A stretch of DNA of 6,655 nucleotides from an uncultured Roseovarius sp. (lineage in GTDB: Bacteria; Pseudomonadota; Alphaproteobacteria; Rhodobacterales; Rhodobacteraceae), in contig CAJXKX010000117.1 of assembly GCA_913055965.1 (NCBI GenBank), positions 1-6,655 of the forward strand, read 5' to 3'. A program made the translations under genes and the position numbers. How positions within the stretch are numbered: position 1 is the stretch's first letter; the number at the start of each line of letters is the position of its first letter. Below are positions 1 to 4,591 of this stretch, piece after piece. The notes beneath the pieces are model-generated. The model did not search any database. It saw only the letters and a list, made by a program, of their open reading frames with translations, and had not been told where the DNA came from.

Positions 1-772
1 TGTCGAGTCGACCACGCTGTTCCTGCGTAAACTCGGCGAGATGCTGGGGCTTGACCCGGAACCGTTCATCGCCCGCGAGAAGCATTCGACGCTCAAGCCC
101 GTGTGGGATCTGTGGCGCTCGGTGACGCAGGATTTCTTTGCCACCGCGAATTTCGGGATCGTCGCGGGCGAGACCTATGCGCGCGGCATCCGCAATTACC
201 TGGAGGGCGATCTGGGCCTGCCCTGCGCCTTCGCCGTGTCGCGCTGCGCAGGCACGAAGACCAACAACGAGGAGGTGCGGGCGCTGGTGCATTCCAAGCG
301 GCCCGTCATCCTCATGGGGTCGATCAACGAGAAGATGTACCTGGCCGAGGCCGGGGGCGGGTTCGGACCGCAGCCCTCGTTCATCCCCGCCTCGTTCCCC
401 GGTGCCGCGATACGGCGGGCCACGGGCACGCCGATGATGGGCTATGCGGGGGCCACGTACCTGCTTCAGGAGGTGTGCAACGGGCTGTTTGACGCGCTCT
501 TTCACATCCTGCCGCTGGGCTCGGAGATGGATGCGGGCGCGGCCACGCCCACGCCCTTGCGCCGCGATCTGCCCTGGGATGCCGAGGCGAGCGCCGCGCT
601 GGCGCGCATCGTCGAGACGCATCCCGTCCTGACCCGCATTTCCGCCGCCAAGACATTGCGCGACAGCGCCGAGGACGCGGCGCTCAGCCGCGGCGAGGCA
701 CGCGTGACGCTGGCCACAGTCAACAGTCTTTCGACCACGGACGATTTCCCAGAGGGAGGACCCGACCAATGA
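1..772 (+). CDS. bchZ: Chlorophyllide a reductase subunit Z (BchZ), C-terminal part, 5' truncated
   Basis: The reading frame is open from base 2, so the N-terminal half lies outside the window; 256 codons remain, whereas I recall the full protein as nearly 500 residues. BchX, BchY and BchZ form a nitrogenase-like complex that reduces the C7=C8 bond of the chlorin ring, committing the pathway to bacteriochlorophyll a. Visible family signatures include FLRKLGEMLGLDPEPFI at the start, WDLWRSVTQDFF, ETYARGIRNYLE, and GTPMMGYAGATYLLQE followed by FDALFHILPLG. The C-terminus (PWDAEASAALARIV through the TLRDSAEDAAL segment) resembles the small domain shared with BchB of protochlorophyllide reductase. 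The stop overlaps the pufQ start as ATGA, so the two are probably translationally coupled. In Rhodobacter, puf transcription begins inside the bch genes upstream; I could not identify a convincing promoter or TGT-N12-ACA PpsR-type site here. Confidence 0.95.
   Translation, partial: VESTTLFLRKLGEMLGLDPEPFIAREKHSTLKPVWDLWRSVTQDFFATANFGIVAGETYARGIRNYLEGDLGLPCAFAVSRCAGTKTNNEEVRALVHSKRPVILMGSINEKMYLAEAGGGFGPQPSFIPASFPGAAIRRATGTPMMGYAGATYLLQEVCNGLFDALFHILPLGSEMDAGAATPTPLRRDLPWDAEASAALARIVETHPVLTRISAAKTLRDSAEDAALSRGEARVTLATVNSLSTTDDFPEGGPDQ
753..772 (+). promoter_or_regulatory. pufQ ribosome binding site and bchZ/pufQ ATGA overlap
   Basis: The purine-rich AGGGAGGA at 753-760 lies inside the last codons of bchZ, 8 nt before the pufQ ATG at 769. 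The bchZ TGA (770-772) overlaps that ATG. This arrangement fixes the pufQ start and suggests translational coupling of the last bch gene to the first puf gene. Confidence 0.8.
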
Positions 773-993
773 CCGACATCAGTTCCGAAGCGCCGATCCG
801 CCGCCGCGCGCCGCGCCGCAGCAGCGCCGAGTACCGGCTGTATTTCTTCTGCATCTTCTTCTTCGCCATCCCCTTTGCCACGCTCAGGTGGGTGCGCGAC
901 GTGATCCGTCACCGGACGCTCAACCTCCATGGCCCGCTGGCGCGGGCCTGGCTCGAGGCGGACCGGATCACGCCGATGATCTTCTCGGTCTGA
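769..993 (+). CDS. pufQ: PufQ, small membrane protein of bacteriochlorophyll delivery / complex assembly
   Basis: This 74-residue protein is the same length as R. capsulatus PufQ. Residues 1-20 are a basic, disordered-looking tail (RRRAPRR). Residues about 22-39 form one hydrophobic, Phe-rich membrane segment (LYFFCIFFFAIPFA). The C-terminal part carries the family signature GPLARAW followed by EADRITPMIF, matching my memory of GPFARAW and ITPEIF in R. capsulatus. Genetic work in Rhodobacter links PufQ to bacteriochlorophyll synthesis and to its transfer into new antenna and reaction-centre complexes; the molecular mechanism is not settled. It overlaps bchZ by 4 bp and is the first puf gene. 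The start at 769 is supported by the strong upstream purine tract. Confidence 0.93.
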   Translation: MTDISSEAPIRRRAPRRSSAEYRLYFFCIFFFAIPFATLRWVRDVIRHRTLNLHGPLARAWLEADRITPMIFSV

Positions 994-1023
994 GCTCTGG
1001 CTCGGACCGGGACACAAGGCTGC

Positions 1024-1045
1024 CTGTCCGGAAACGGGCGGACAG
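1024..1045 (+). other. Hairpin 1 in the pufQ-pufB spacer
   Basis: CTGTCCG (1024-1030) pairs exactly with CGGACAG (1039-1045) around an 8-nt loop. It is the first of three stem-loops in the 132-nt gap. No T-run follows, so it does not look like an intrinsic terminator. By analogy with related puf operons it may mark or protect the 5' end of a processed pufBA-containing mRNA; that role is inferred. Confidence 0.6.
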
Positions 1046-1076
1046 ACCCCGAGGGGCCGTTCCGGCCCCGAGGGTC
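1045..1076 (+). other. Hairpin 2 in the pufQ-pufB spacer, with tandem G-A mismatch
   Basis: GGGGCCG (1053-1059) pairs with CGGCCCC (1063-1069) across the triloop TTC. Beyond an internal loop containing GA on each side (1051-1052 and 1070-1071), an outer stem can form, either CCC/GGG (1048-1050 with 1072-1074) or GACCC/GGGTC (1045-1049 with 1072-1076). Opposed GA steps often stack as sheared G-A pairs and stabilise RNA. The stem is very stable by inspection and has no U-tract. It probably acts in mRNA processing or stability. Confidence 0.6.
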
Positions 1077-1080
1077 CCGG

Positions 1081-1096
1081 CCGCGGGGTGCCGCGG
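1081..1096 (+). other. Hairpin 3 in the pufQ-pufB spacer, directly upstream of the pufB leader
   Basis: CCGCGG (1081-1086) and CCGCGG (1091-1096) form a 6-bp all-GC stem with a GGTG loop. Because each arm is itself palindromic, other pairings are possible. It ends 17 nt before the pufB Shine-Dalgarno at 1114, leaving that site in a less GC-rich, likely single-stranded leader. This fits a 5' stem protecting a processed pufBA transcript, which is an inference from the known operon. Confidence 0.55.
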
Positions 1097-1125
1097 CGTC
1101 AGCATAACGTTCCGGAGGAAAGTTC

Positions 1126-1275
1126 ATGGCTGATAAATCCGACCTGTCCTTCACAGGTCTCACAGACGAGCAGGCCCAGGAGCTGCACTCGGTGTATATG
1201 AGCGGCCTTTGGCTGTTCTCGCTGATCGCAGTGGTCGCACATATCGCGACCTTCATCTGGTTCCCGTGGTTCTGA
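1126..1275 (+). CDS. pufB: LH1 antenna complex beta polypeptide (PufB)
   Basis: This 49-residue protein is the same length as R. sphaeroides LH1 beta and nearly identical at the N-terminus (MADKSDL, then GLTDEQAQELHSVYMSGLWLF). It is a single-pass inner-membrane helix that pairs with PufA and binds bacteriochlorophyll a in the ring around the reaction centre. His39, in the VVAHIA segment, is the expected bacteriochlorophyll ligand. His21 is the second conserved His near the cytoplasmic interface. Aromatic anchors end the protein (FIWFPWF). The start is fixed by GGAGGAA (1114-1120), 5 nt upstream. It was too short to stand out by length alone; identity rests on these motifs and on pufA lying 14 nt downstream. 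Confidence 0.97.
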   Translation: MADKSDLSFTGLTDEQAQELHSVYMSGLWLFSLIAVVAHIATFIWFPWF

Positions 1276-1289
1276 GGAAGGGATGAGAG

Positions 1290-1451
1290 ATGGCTAAATT
1301 CTACAAGATCTGGCTGATCTTCGACCCCCGCCGCGTGTTCGTGGCGCAGGGCGTGTTCCTGTTCCTGTTGGCGGCGATGATCCATCTCGTGCTTCTGAGC
1401 ACCGACGGTTTCAACTGGTTTGAAATCGCCGCTCAGAAATACGGGCGCTGA
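1290..1451 (+). CDS. pufA: LH1 antenna complex alpha polypeptide (PufA)
   Basis: This 53-residue protein starts MAKFYKIWLIFDPRRVF, the classic LH1 alpha N-terminus. One membrane helix spans about residues 15-36, with His32 in AAMIHLVLL as the bacteriochlorophyll a ligand. Trp43 (FNW) sits where R. sphaeroides has the Trp that hydrogen-bonds the bacteriochlorophyll acetyl group. The C-terminus stops at KYGR, shorter than the roughly 58-residue R. sphaeroides precursor, whose tail is processed. The ATG at 1290 has GAGGAAGGG (1274-1282) 7 nt upstream, overlapping the pufB stop. The nearer ATG at 1283 runs into a stop after four codons and is not the start. Confidence 0.97.
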   Translation: MAKFYKIWLIFDPRRVFVAQGVFLFLLAAMIHLVLLSTDGFNWFEIAAQKYGR

Positions 1452-1474
1452 TCGCGCTGCCGCCTGAGGAAAGC

Positions 1475-1502
1475 GCCGCGGGCGGGTCGTCCTGCCCGCG
1501 GC
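1475..1502 (+). other. Strong pufA-pufL intercistronic hairpin (mRNA stabiliser)
   Basis: GCCGCGGGCGGG (1475-1486) pairs with CCTGCCCGCGGC (1491-1502), giving 12 pairs (one G-U) closed by the 4-nt loop TCGT. The following bases (AGACCAAAACG) are not a U-tract, so readthrough is expected. In Rhodobacter, a hairpin at this exact place shields the upstream pufBA segment from 3' exonucleases, giving a long-lived pufBA mRNA and an excess of LH1 over reaction centre. Placement and stability here fit that role. Confidence 0.85.
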
Positions 1503-1525
1503 AGACCAAAACGATTTAACAGACA

Positions 1526-1547
1526 GGCCCTTGGCATGTGCCGGGCC
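1526..1547 (+). other. Second, weaker pufA-pufL hairpin
   Basis: GGCCC (1526-1530) pairs with GGGCC (1543-1547). Inside, after a TT bulge (1531-1532), GGC (1533-1535) pairs with GCC (1540-1542) around an ATGT loop. It lies between the strong stabiliser and the pufL ribosome binding site. Related operons also carry more than one stem in this spacer. It may assist 3'-end protection or mask the in-frame ATG at 1536. Confidence 0.5.
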
Positions 1548-1556
1548 GCCATATGC

Positions 1557-1561
1557 GGAGG
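1557..1561 (+). promoter_or_regulatory. pufL Shine-Dalgarno, deciding the start at 1569
   Basis: GGAGG lies 7 nt before ATG 1569. The upstream in-frame ATG at 1536 has no such site and would add 11 residues unlike any PufL. The downstream start yields the canonical MALLSFERKYRV terminus. Confidence 0.85.
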
Positions 1562-1568
1562 CAGAGAC

Positions 1569-2408
1569 ATGGCTTTGCTCAGTTTCGAACGCAAATACCG
1601 GGTCCGCGGGGGGACTCTCGTCGGCGGTGATCTGTTCGACTTCTGGGTCGGACCATTCTACGTCGGCTTCTTCGGGGTGACGACGGCGTTCTTCGCCACC
1701 CTGGGCACGATCCTCATCTTCTGGGGGGCCTCGCAACAGGGGACGTTCAACCCCTGGCTCATCAACATCGCGCCGCCCGATCTCAGCTACGGGCTCGGGC
1801 TCGCGCCGCTGATGGAGGGGGGGCTGTGGCAGATCATCACGATCTGCGCGATCGGCGCCTTTGTCAGCTGGGCGCTCAGGGAGGTGGAAATCTGCCGCAA
1901 GCTGGGGATGGGCTATCACGTGCCCGTGGCCTTCAGCTTTGCGATTTTCGCCTATGTGACGCTGGTGGTGTTCCGCCCGCTCCTGATGGGGGCCTGGGGG
2001 CATGGCTTTCCCTACGGCATCTTCAGCCATCTCGACTGGGTCTCCAACACCGGCTACGCCTACCTGCATTTCCACTACAACCCCGCGCATATGCTGGCGG
2101 TGACGTTCTTCTTCACCACGACACTGGCGCTGGCGCTGCATGGCGGGCTGATCCTGTCGGCGGCGAACCCCGAGAAGGGCGAGGAAATGCGGACGCCCGA
2201 TCACGAGGACACGTTCTTTCGTGATTTCATCGGTTACTCGGTGGGCACGCTGGGGATTCACCGCGTGGGCCTGTTGCTCGCGCTCAATGCCGGGTTCTGG
2301 TCGGCCATCTGCATCATCATTTCCGGCCCGGTCTGGACCAAGGGCTGGCCCGAATGGTGGAACTGGTGGCTGGAACTGCCGATCTGGCCCTCTCAGGTGG
2401 GGATGTAA
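1569..2408 (+). CDS. pufL: Photosynthetic reaction centre L subunit (PufL)
   Basis: This 279-residue protein has five membrane helices (about 33-56, 85-112, 117-140, 172-199 and 227-250) and aligns without gaps to R. sphaeroides L through the ligand regions. With M, it holds the special pair, accessory bacteriochlorophylls, bacteriopheophytins, quinones and non-haem iron. Precursor numbering is one above mature numbering. His154 and His174 are bacteriochlorophyll ligands, His169 is the hydrogen-bond donor to the special pair, and His191 and His231 are iron ligands. Glu213 and Asp214 (HED) are the proton-transfer residues at QB. Glu105 is the bacteriopheophytin hydrogen-bond residue, and Tyr163 is the L162 residue between donor haem and special pair. 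The C-terminus ends PIWPSQVGM, a little different from R. sphaeroides. pufM begins 3 nt after the stop, implying translational coupling. Confidence 0.98.
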   Translation: MALLSFERKYRVRGGTLVGGDLFDFWVGPFYVGFFGVTTAFFATLGTILIFWGASQQGTFNPWLINIAPPDLSYGLGLAPLMEGGLWQIITICAIGAFVSWALREVEICRKLGMGYHVPVAFSFAIFAYVTLVVFRPLLMGAWGHGFPYGIFSHLDWVSNTGYAYLHFHYNPAHMLAVTFFFTTTLALALHGGLILSAANPEKGEEMRTPDHEDTFFRDFIGYSVGTLGIHRVGLLLALNAGFWSAICIIISGPVWTKGWPEWWNWWLELPIWPSQVGM

Positions 2409-2411
2409 ATC

Positions 2412-3401
2412 ATGGTCGAGTATCAGAACATATTCACGCAAGTTCAGGTGCAGGGCACGCCCGAGATGGGCATGGACGACACCGGCGGCCGCCTGATGGC
2501 GGAGCGCGCGGGCAAGCCGCGCTTCTCCACCCTGATCGGCTGGCTGGGCAATGCGCAGCTTGGCCCCGTCAACCTCGGGATGCTGGGGGTGGTGAGCCTC
2601 GCCAGTGGCCTGCTGTGGTTCTTCATCGTGGGCATGAACATGCTGGCGCAAGTGGGCTGGTCCTTGCCGGAGTTCCTGCGGCAGCTCTTCTGGCTGGCGC
2701 TGGAGCCGCCGGGGCCCGAGCATGGCCTGTCGATGCCGCCGCTGAATGACGGGGGGTGGTATATCATCTCGTCGTTCTTCCTGCTGGTCGCGGTTCTGGC
2801 CTGGTGGGCGCGCAGCTATCAGCTGGCGGTGAGCCACAAGATGGGCAAGCACGTCTTCTGGGCGTTCGGCTCGGCGATCTGGCTGTTCCTGGTGCTGGGC
2901 CTCTTTCGCCCGATCCTGATGGGATCGTGGTCGGAGGCGGTGCCCTATGGCATCTTCCCGCATCTCGACTGGACCACGGCGTTCTCGATCCGCTACGGCA
3001 ACCTCTACTACAATCCGTTCCACTGTCTCTCGATCGTGTTCCTCTATGGCTCGGTGCTGCTCTTTGCGATGCACGGGGCGACCATTCTGGCCGTCACCCG
3101 CTACGGCGGCGACCGGGAACTGGAGCAGATCGTCGACCGCGGCACCGCCTCGGAGCGCGCCGCCCTGTTCTGGCGCTGGACCATGGGCTTCAACGCCACG
3201 ATGGAGGGGATTCACCGGTGGGCCTGGTGGTTCGCGGTGCTGACACCCATCACGGGGGGCATCGGCATCCTGCTGACGGGGACGGTGGTGGATAACTGGT
3301 TCATCTGGGCGCAGGAGCACAATTTCGCACCCATGTATGACGGCTCTTACGGCTACGAGGCTTACGGCTCCTACGAAGCCTTCATCGGACAGGAGGAGTG
3401 A
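2412..3401 (+). CDS. pufM: Photosynthetic reaction centre M subunit (PufM)
   Basis: This 329-residue protein is about 20 longer than R. sphaeroides M. It carries the expected ligands (precursor residue = R. sphaeroides number + 2 in the second half): His204 (M202, special pair), His184 (M182, accessory bacteriochlorophyll), and His221, Glu236 and His268 (iron). Trp254 (M252) packs on QA, and Tyr212 (M210) lies near the primary charge-separation site. Five membrane helices are at about 54-80, 112-140, 145-170, 199-226 and 262-288. Three departures from R. sphaeroides stand out: Tyr199 at M197 (Phe there), Cys205 at M203 (Gly there), and a Tyr/Gly/Glu-rich C-terminal extension from about Met308. 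An extended M terminus is known in species whose reaction centre binds a multihaem cytochrome, which matches pufC next door. The last codons also form the pufC Shine-Dalgarno. Confidence 0.98.
   Translation: MVEYQNIFTQVQVQGTPEMGMDDTGGRLMAERAGKPRFSTLIGWLGNAQLGPVNLGMLGVVSLASGLLWFFIVGMNMLAQVGWSLPEFLRQLFWLALEPPGPEHGLSMPPLNDGGWYIISSFFLLVAVLAWWARSYQLAVSHKMGKHVFWAFGSAIWLFLVLGLFRPILMGSWSEAVPYGIFPHLDWTTAFSIRYGNLYYNPFHCLSIVFLYGSVLLFAMHGATILAVTRYGGDRELEQIVDRGTASERAALFWRWTMGFNATMEGIHRWAWWFAVLTPITGGIGILLTGTVVDNWFIWAQEHNFAPMYDGSYGYEAYGSYEAFIGQEE
3391..3398 (+). promoter_or_regulatory. pufC Shine-Dalgarno inside the end of pufM
   Basis: AGGAGGAG encodes part of the last PufM residues (GQEE) and ends 6 nt before the pufC ATG at 3405. 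It is among the strongest ribosome binding sites in the window and couples pufC translation to pufM. Confidence 0.8.
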
Positions 3402-3404
3402 GCC

Positions 3405-4499
3405 ATGTTTCCCAAATGGTTTGACAAGTGGAACCGAGAGAATCCGAAGGACATCTACGGGCCCGCCATCGCCATCGGCGTGGTGGGGGGCGCGGTGTTC
3501 ACGGCGACGATGCTGGTGGCTTTCGGGCAGCCCTACACCACCGACAGCCTGCAGACCGGGCCGCGCGGCACCGGCATGTCGGTGCCCGAGTTCAAGGCGG
3601 ATCTCGGCAAGCCCGATCCGGGGATCGCGGGCTTTCTTGCCTCGACCTCCGATCCGGTGGTGCCGCAGGGCGGTGAGCAGACCGCCAGGGAGGCGCGCGA
3701 GAACGTGCCGCCGGGGCTGGATAACCTGACCGTCGAGAATTACGACCGGCTGCTGGCCGCGATGCGCGAATGGACGGGGATACCCGATCTGTTCGACGAT
3801 CCGGCAAGCTATCAGACCAGCGTCGGCCACGTGATGATCGGCATGACCCAGAACCTCAACGAGAACTGGGCGGGCCACGTCAATGCCAACAAGGAGGTTG
3901 GGGTGACGTGCTATACCTGCCACCGCGGCCAGCCGGTGCCGTCGGATGTCTGGTACCGGATCAGCCCGGTCAACGAGAGCGCCGAGGGCTGGTCGGCCAA
4001 CCAGACCCGGGTGACGGTGCAGTCGCAATATACCTCGCTGCCCTCTGACGCGCTTGAGAAATACCTGCTCGACGGCGAGATCATCGGCGTGCATGACCTC
4101 GAAAGCCGGGTGGCGGGCGTGCCGGGGCAGGATGGCTATCCGGGCATTCAGCAGGCCGAGCGGACCTATTCGCTGATGAACTATGTCAGCAATTCGCTGG
4201 GCGTGAACTGCGTGTTCTGTCACAACTCCCGCGCGTTCTACGATGGCGGGCAGGTGACGCCGCAATGGGCGACCGAGAGCCTCGGTATCCAGATGGTGCT
4301 GGAACTCAACAACACCTACCTTGTGCCGCTCGAGGGGCTTCTGCCCGAGGACCGGCTGGGGCCGGTCTATGCCGACGCGCCCAAGGCCGCCTGCAAGACC
4401 TGTCACAAGGGCTATCAGCAGCCGCTGCAGGGCCTGAACGTGATCAAGGACTGGCCGGAACTGGCCACGCTGAGCGGCGAGCCCGACTACGGCAACTGA
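3405..4499 (+). CDS. pufC: Reaction-centre-bound cytochrome c subunit (PufC), three-haem form
   Basis: This 364-residue periplasmic subunit re-reduces the photo-oxidised special pair. Residues about 19-40 are hydrophobic and not followed by a lipobox Cys, so it is probably held by an uncleaved N-terminal membrane helix rather than a lipid. QTGPRGTGMSV (50-60) matches the start of the mature Blastochloris viridis protein. CXXCH motifs occur at 169-173 (CYTCH), 269-273 (CVFCH) and 330-334 (CKTCH), corresponding to haems 2, 3 and 4. Their distal ligands are present: Met144 (haem 2), Met258 (haem 3) and His158 (haem 4). The haem-1 motif is absent. Between Trp123 and Met144 there are 21 residues against 30 in B. 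viridis, and the position of the haem-1 Met ligand is Leu117. Triheme versions are known in Rhodovulum. The reading frame is intact and otherwise well conserved, so the gene looks functional. Confidence 0.95.
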   Translation: MFPKWFDKWNRENPKDIYGPAIAIGVVGGAVFTATMLVAFGQPYTTDSLQTGPRGTGMSVPEFKADLGKPDPGIAGFLASTSDPVVPQGGEQTAREARENVPPGLDNLTVENYDRLLAAMREWTGIPDLFDDPASYQTSVGHVMIGMTQNLNENWAGHVNANKEVGVTCYTCHRGQPVPSDVWYRISPVNESAEGWSANQTRVTVQSQYTSLPSDALEKYLLDGEIIGVHDLESRVAGVPGQDGYPGIQQAERTYSLMNYVSNSLGVNCVFCHNSRAFYDGGQVTPQWATESLGIQMVLELNNTYLVPLEGLLPEDRLGPVYADAPKAACKTCHKGYQQPLQGLNVIKDWPELATLSGEPDYGN

Positions 4500-4507
4500 T
4501 CCTTGCA

Positions 4508-4533
4508 CGGGGGCGCGGCGCATCGCGCCCCCG
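4508..4533 (+). other. Hairpin after pufC
   Basis: CGGGGGCGCG (4508-4517) pairs with CGCGCCCCCG (4524-4533), 10 perfect pairs around the loop GCGCAT, starting 8 nt after the pufC stop. No U-tract follows (GCACCCAAG), so it is more likely an mRNA 3'-stabilising or processing stem, or a weak attenuator before dxs, than a full terminator. Confidence 0.65.
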
Positions 4534-4557
4534 GCACCCAAGCGCCGCCCTCGCGCG

Positions 4558-4574
4558 GGTGGCGATGCGCCACC
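4558..4574 (+). other. Hairpin directly upstream of the dxs ribosome binding site
   Basis: GGTGGCG (4558-4564) pairs with CGCCACC (4568-4574) around an ATG loop. The stem abuts the purine tract GGGGAGGAGG (4575-4584) that serves dxs. It could leave the Shine-Dalgarno exposed or act as a 5' stem of a processed dxs message. The role is inferred from position only. Confidence 0.5.
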
Positions 4575-4591
4575 GGGGAGGAGGCCGGGAC

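Noticed and set aside
1..770. PpsR-type TGT-N12-ACA operators or a sigma-70 promoter for puf within bchZ
   Set aside because: I checked several TGT positions and found none with ACA at the right spacing, and no convincing -35/-10 pair. The promoter may lie upstream of the window or be of a type I cannot recognise.
1283..1297. ATG at 1283 ahead of pufA as a start or leader peptide
   Set aside because: It reads four codons to a stop in another frame and overlaps the spacing region of the pufA ribosome binding site; more likely chance.
1536..1568. Upstream in-frame ATG giving PufL 11 more residues
   Set aside because: It lacks a Shine-Dalgarno, lies in a predicted hairpin loop, and adds residues unlike the family. 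ATG 1569 has GGAGG 7 nt upstream and gives the canonical N-terminus.
3771..3836. A frameshift hiding the haem-1 CXXCH of PufC
   Set aside because: The other + frames here show no CXXCH, and sequence on both sides stays in one frame with conserved residues. A true in-frame deletion is more likely.
4265..4591. Extended N-terminus for DXS from an upstream in-frame ATG at 4265
   Set aside because: The extra 109 codons are pufC read in another frame and resemble no DXS. The strong purine tract at 4575-4584 supports ATG 4592.
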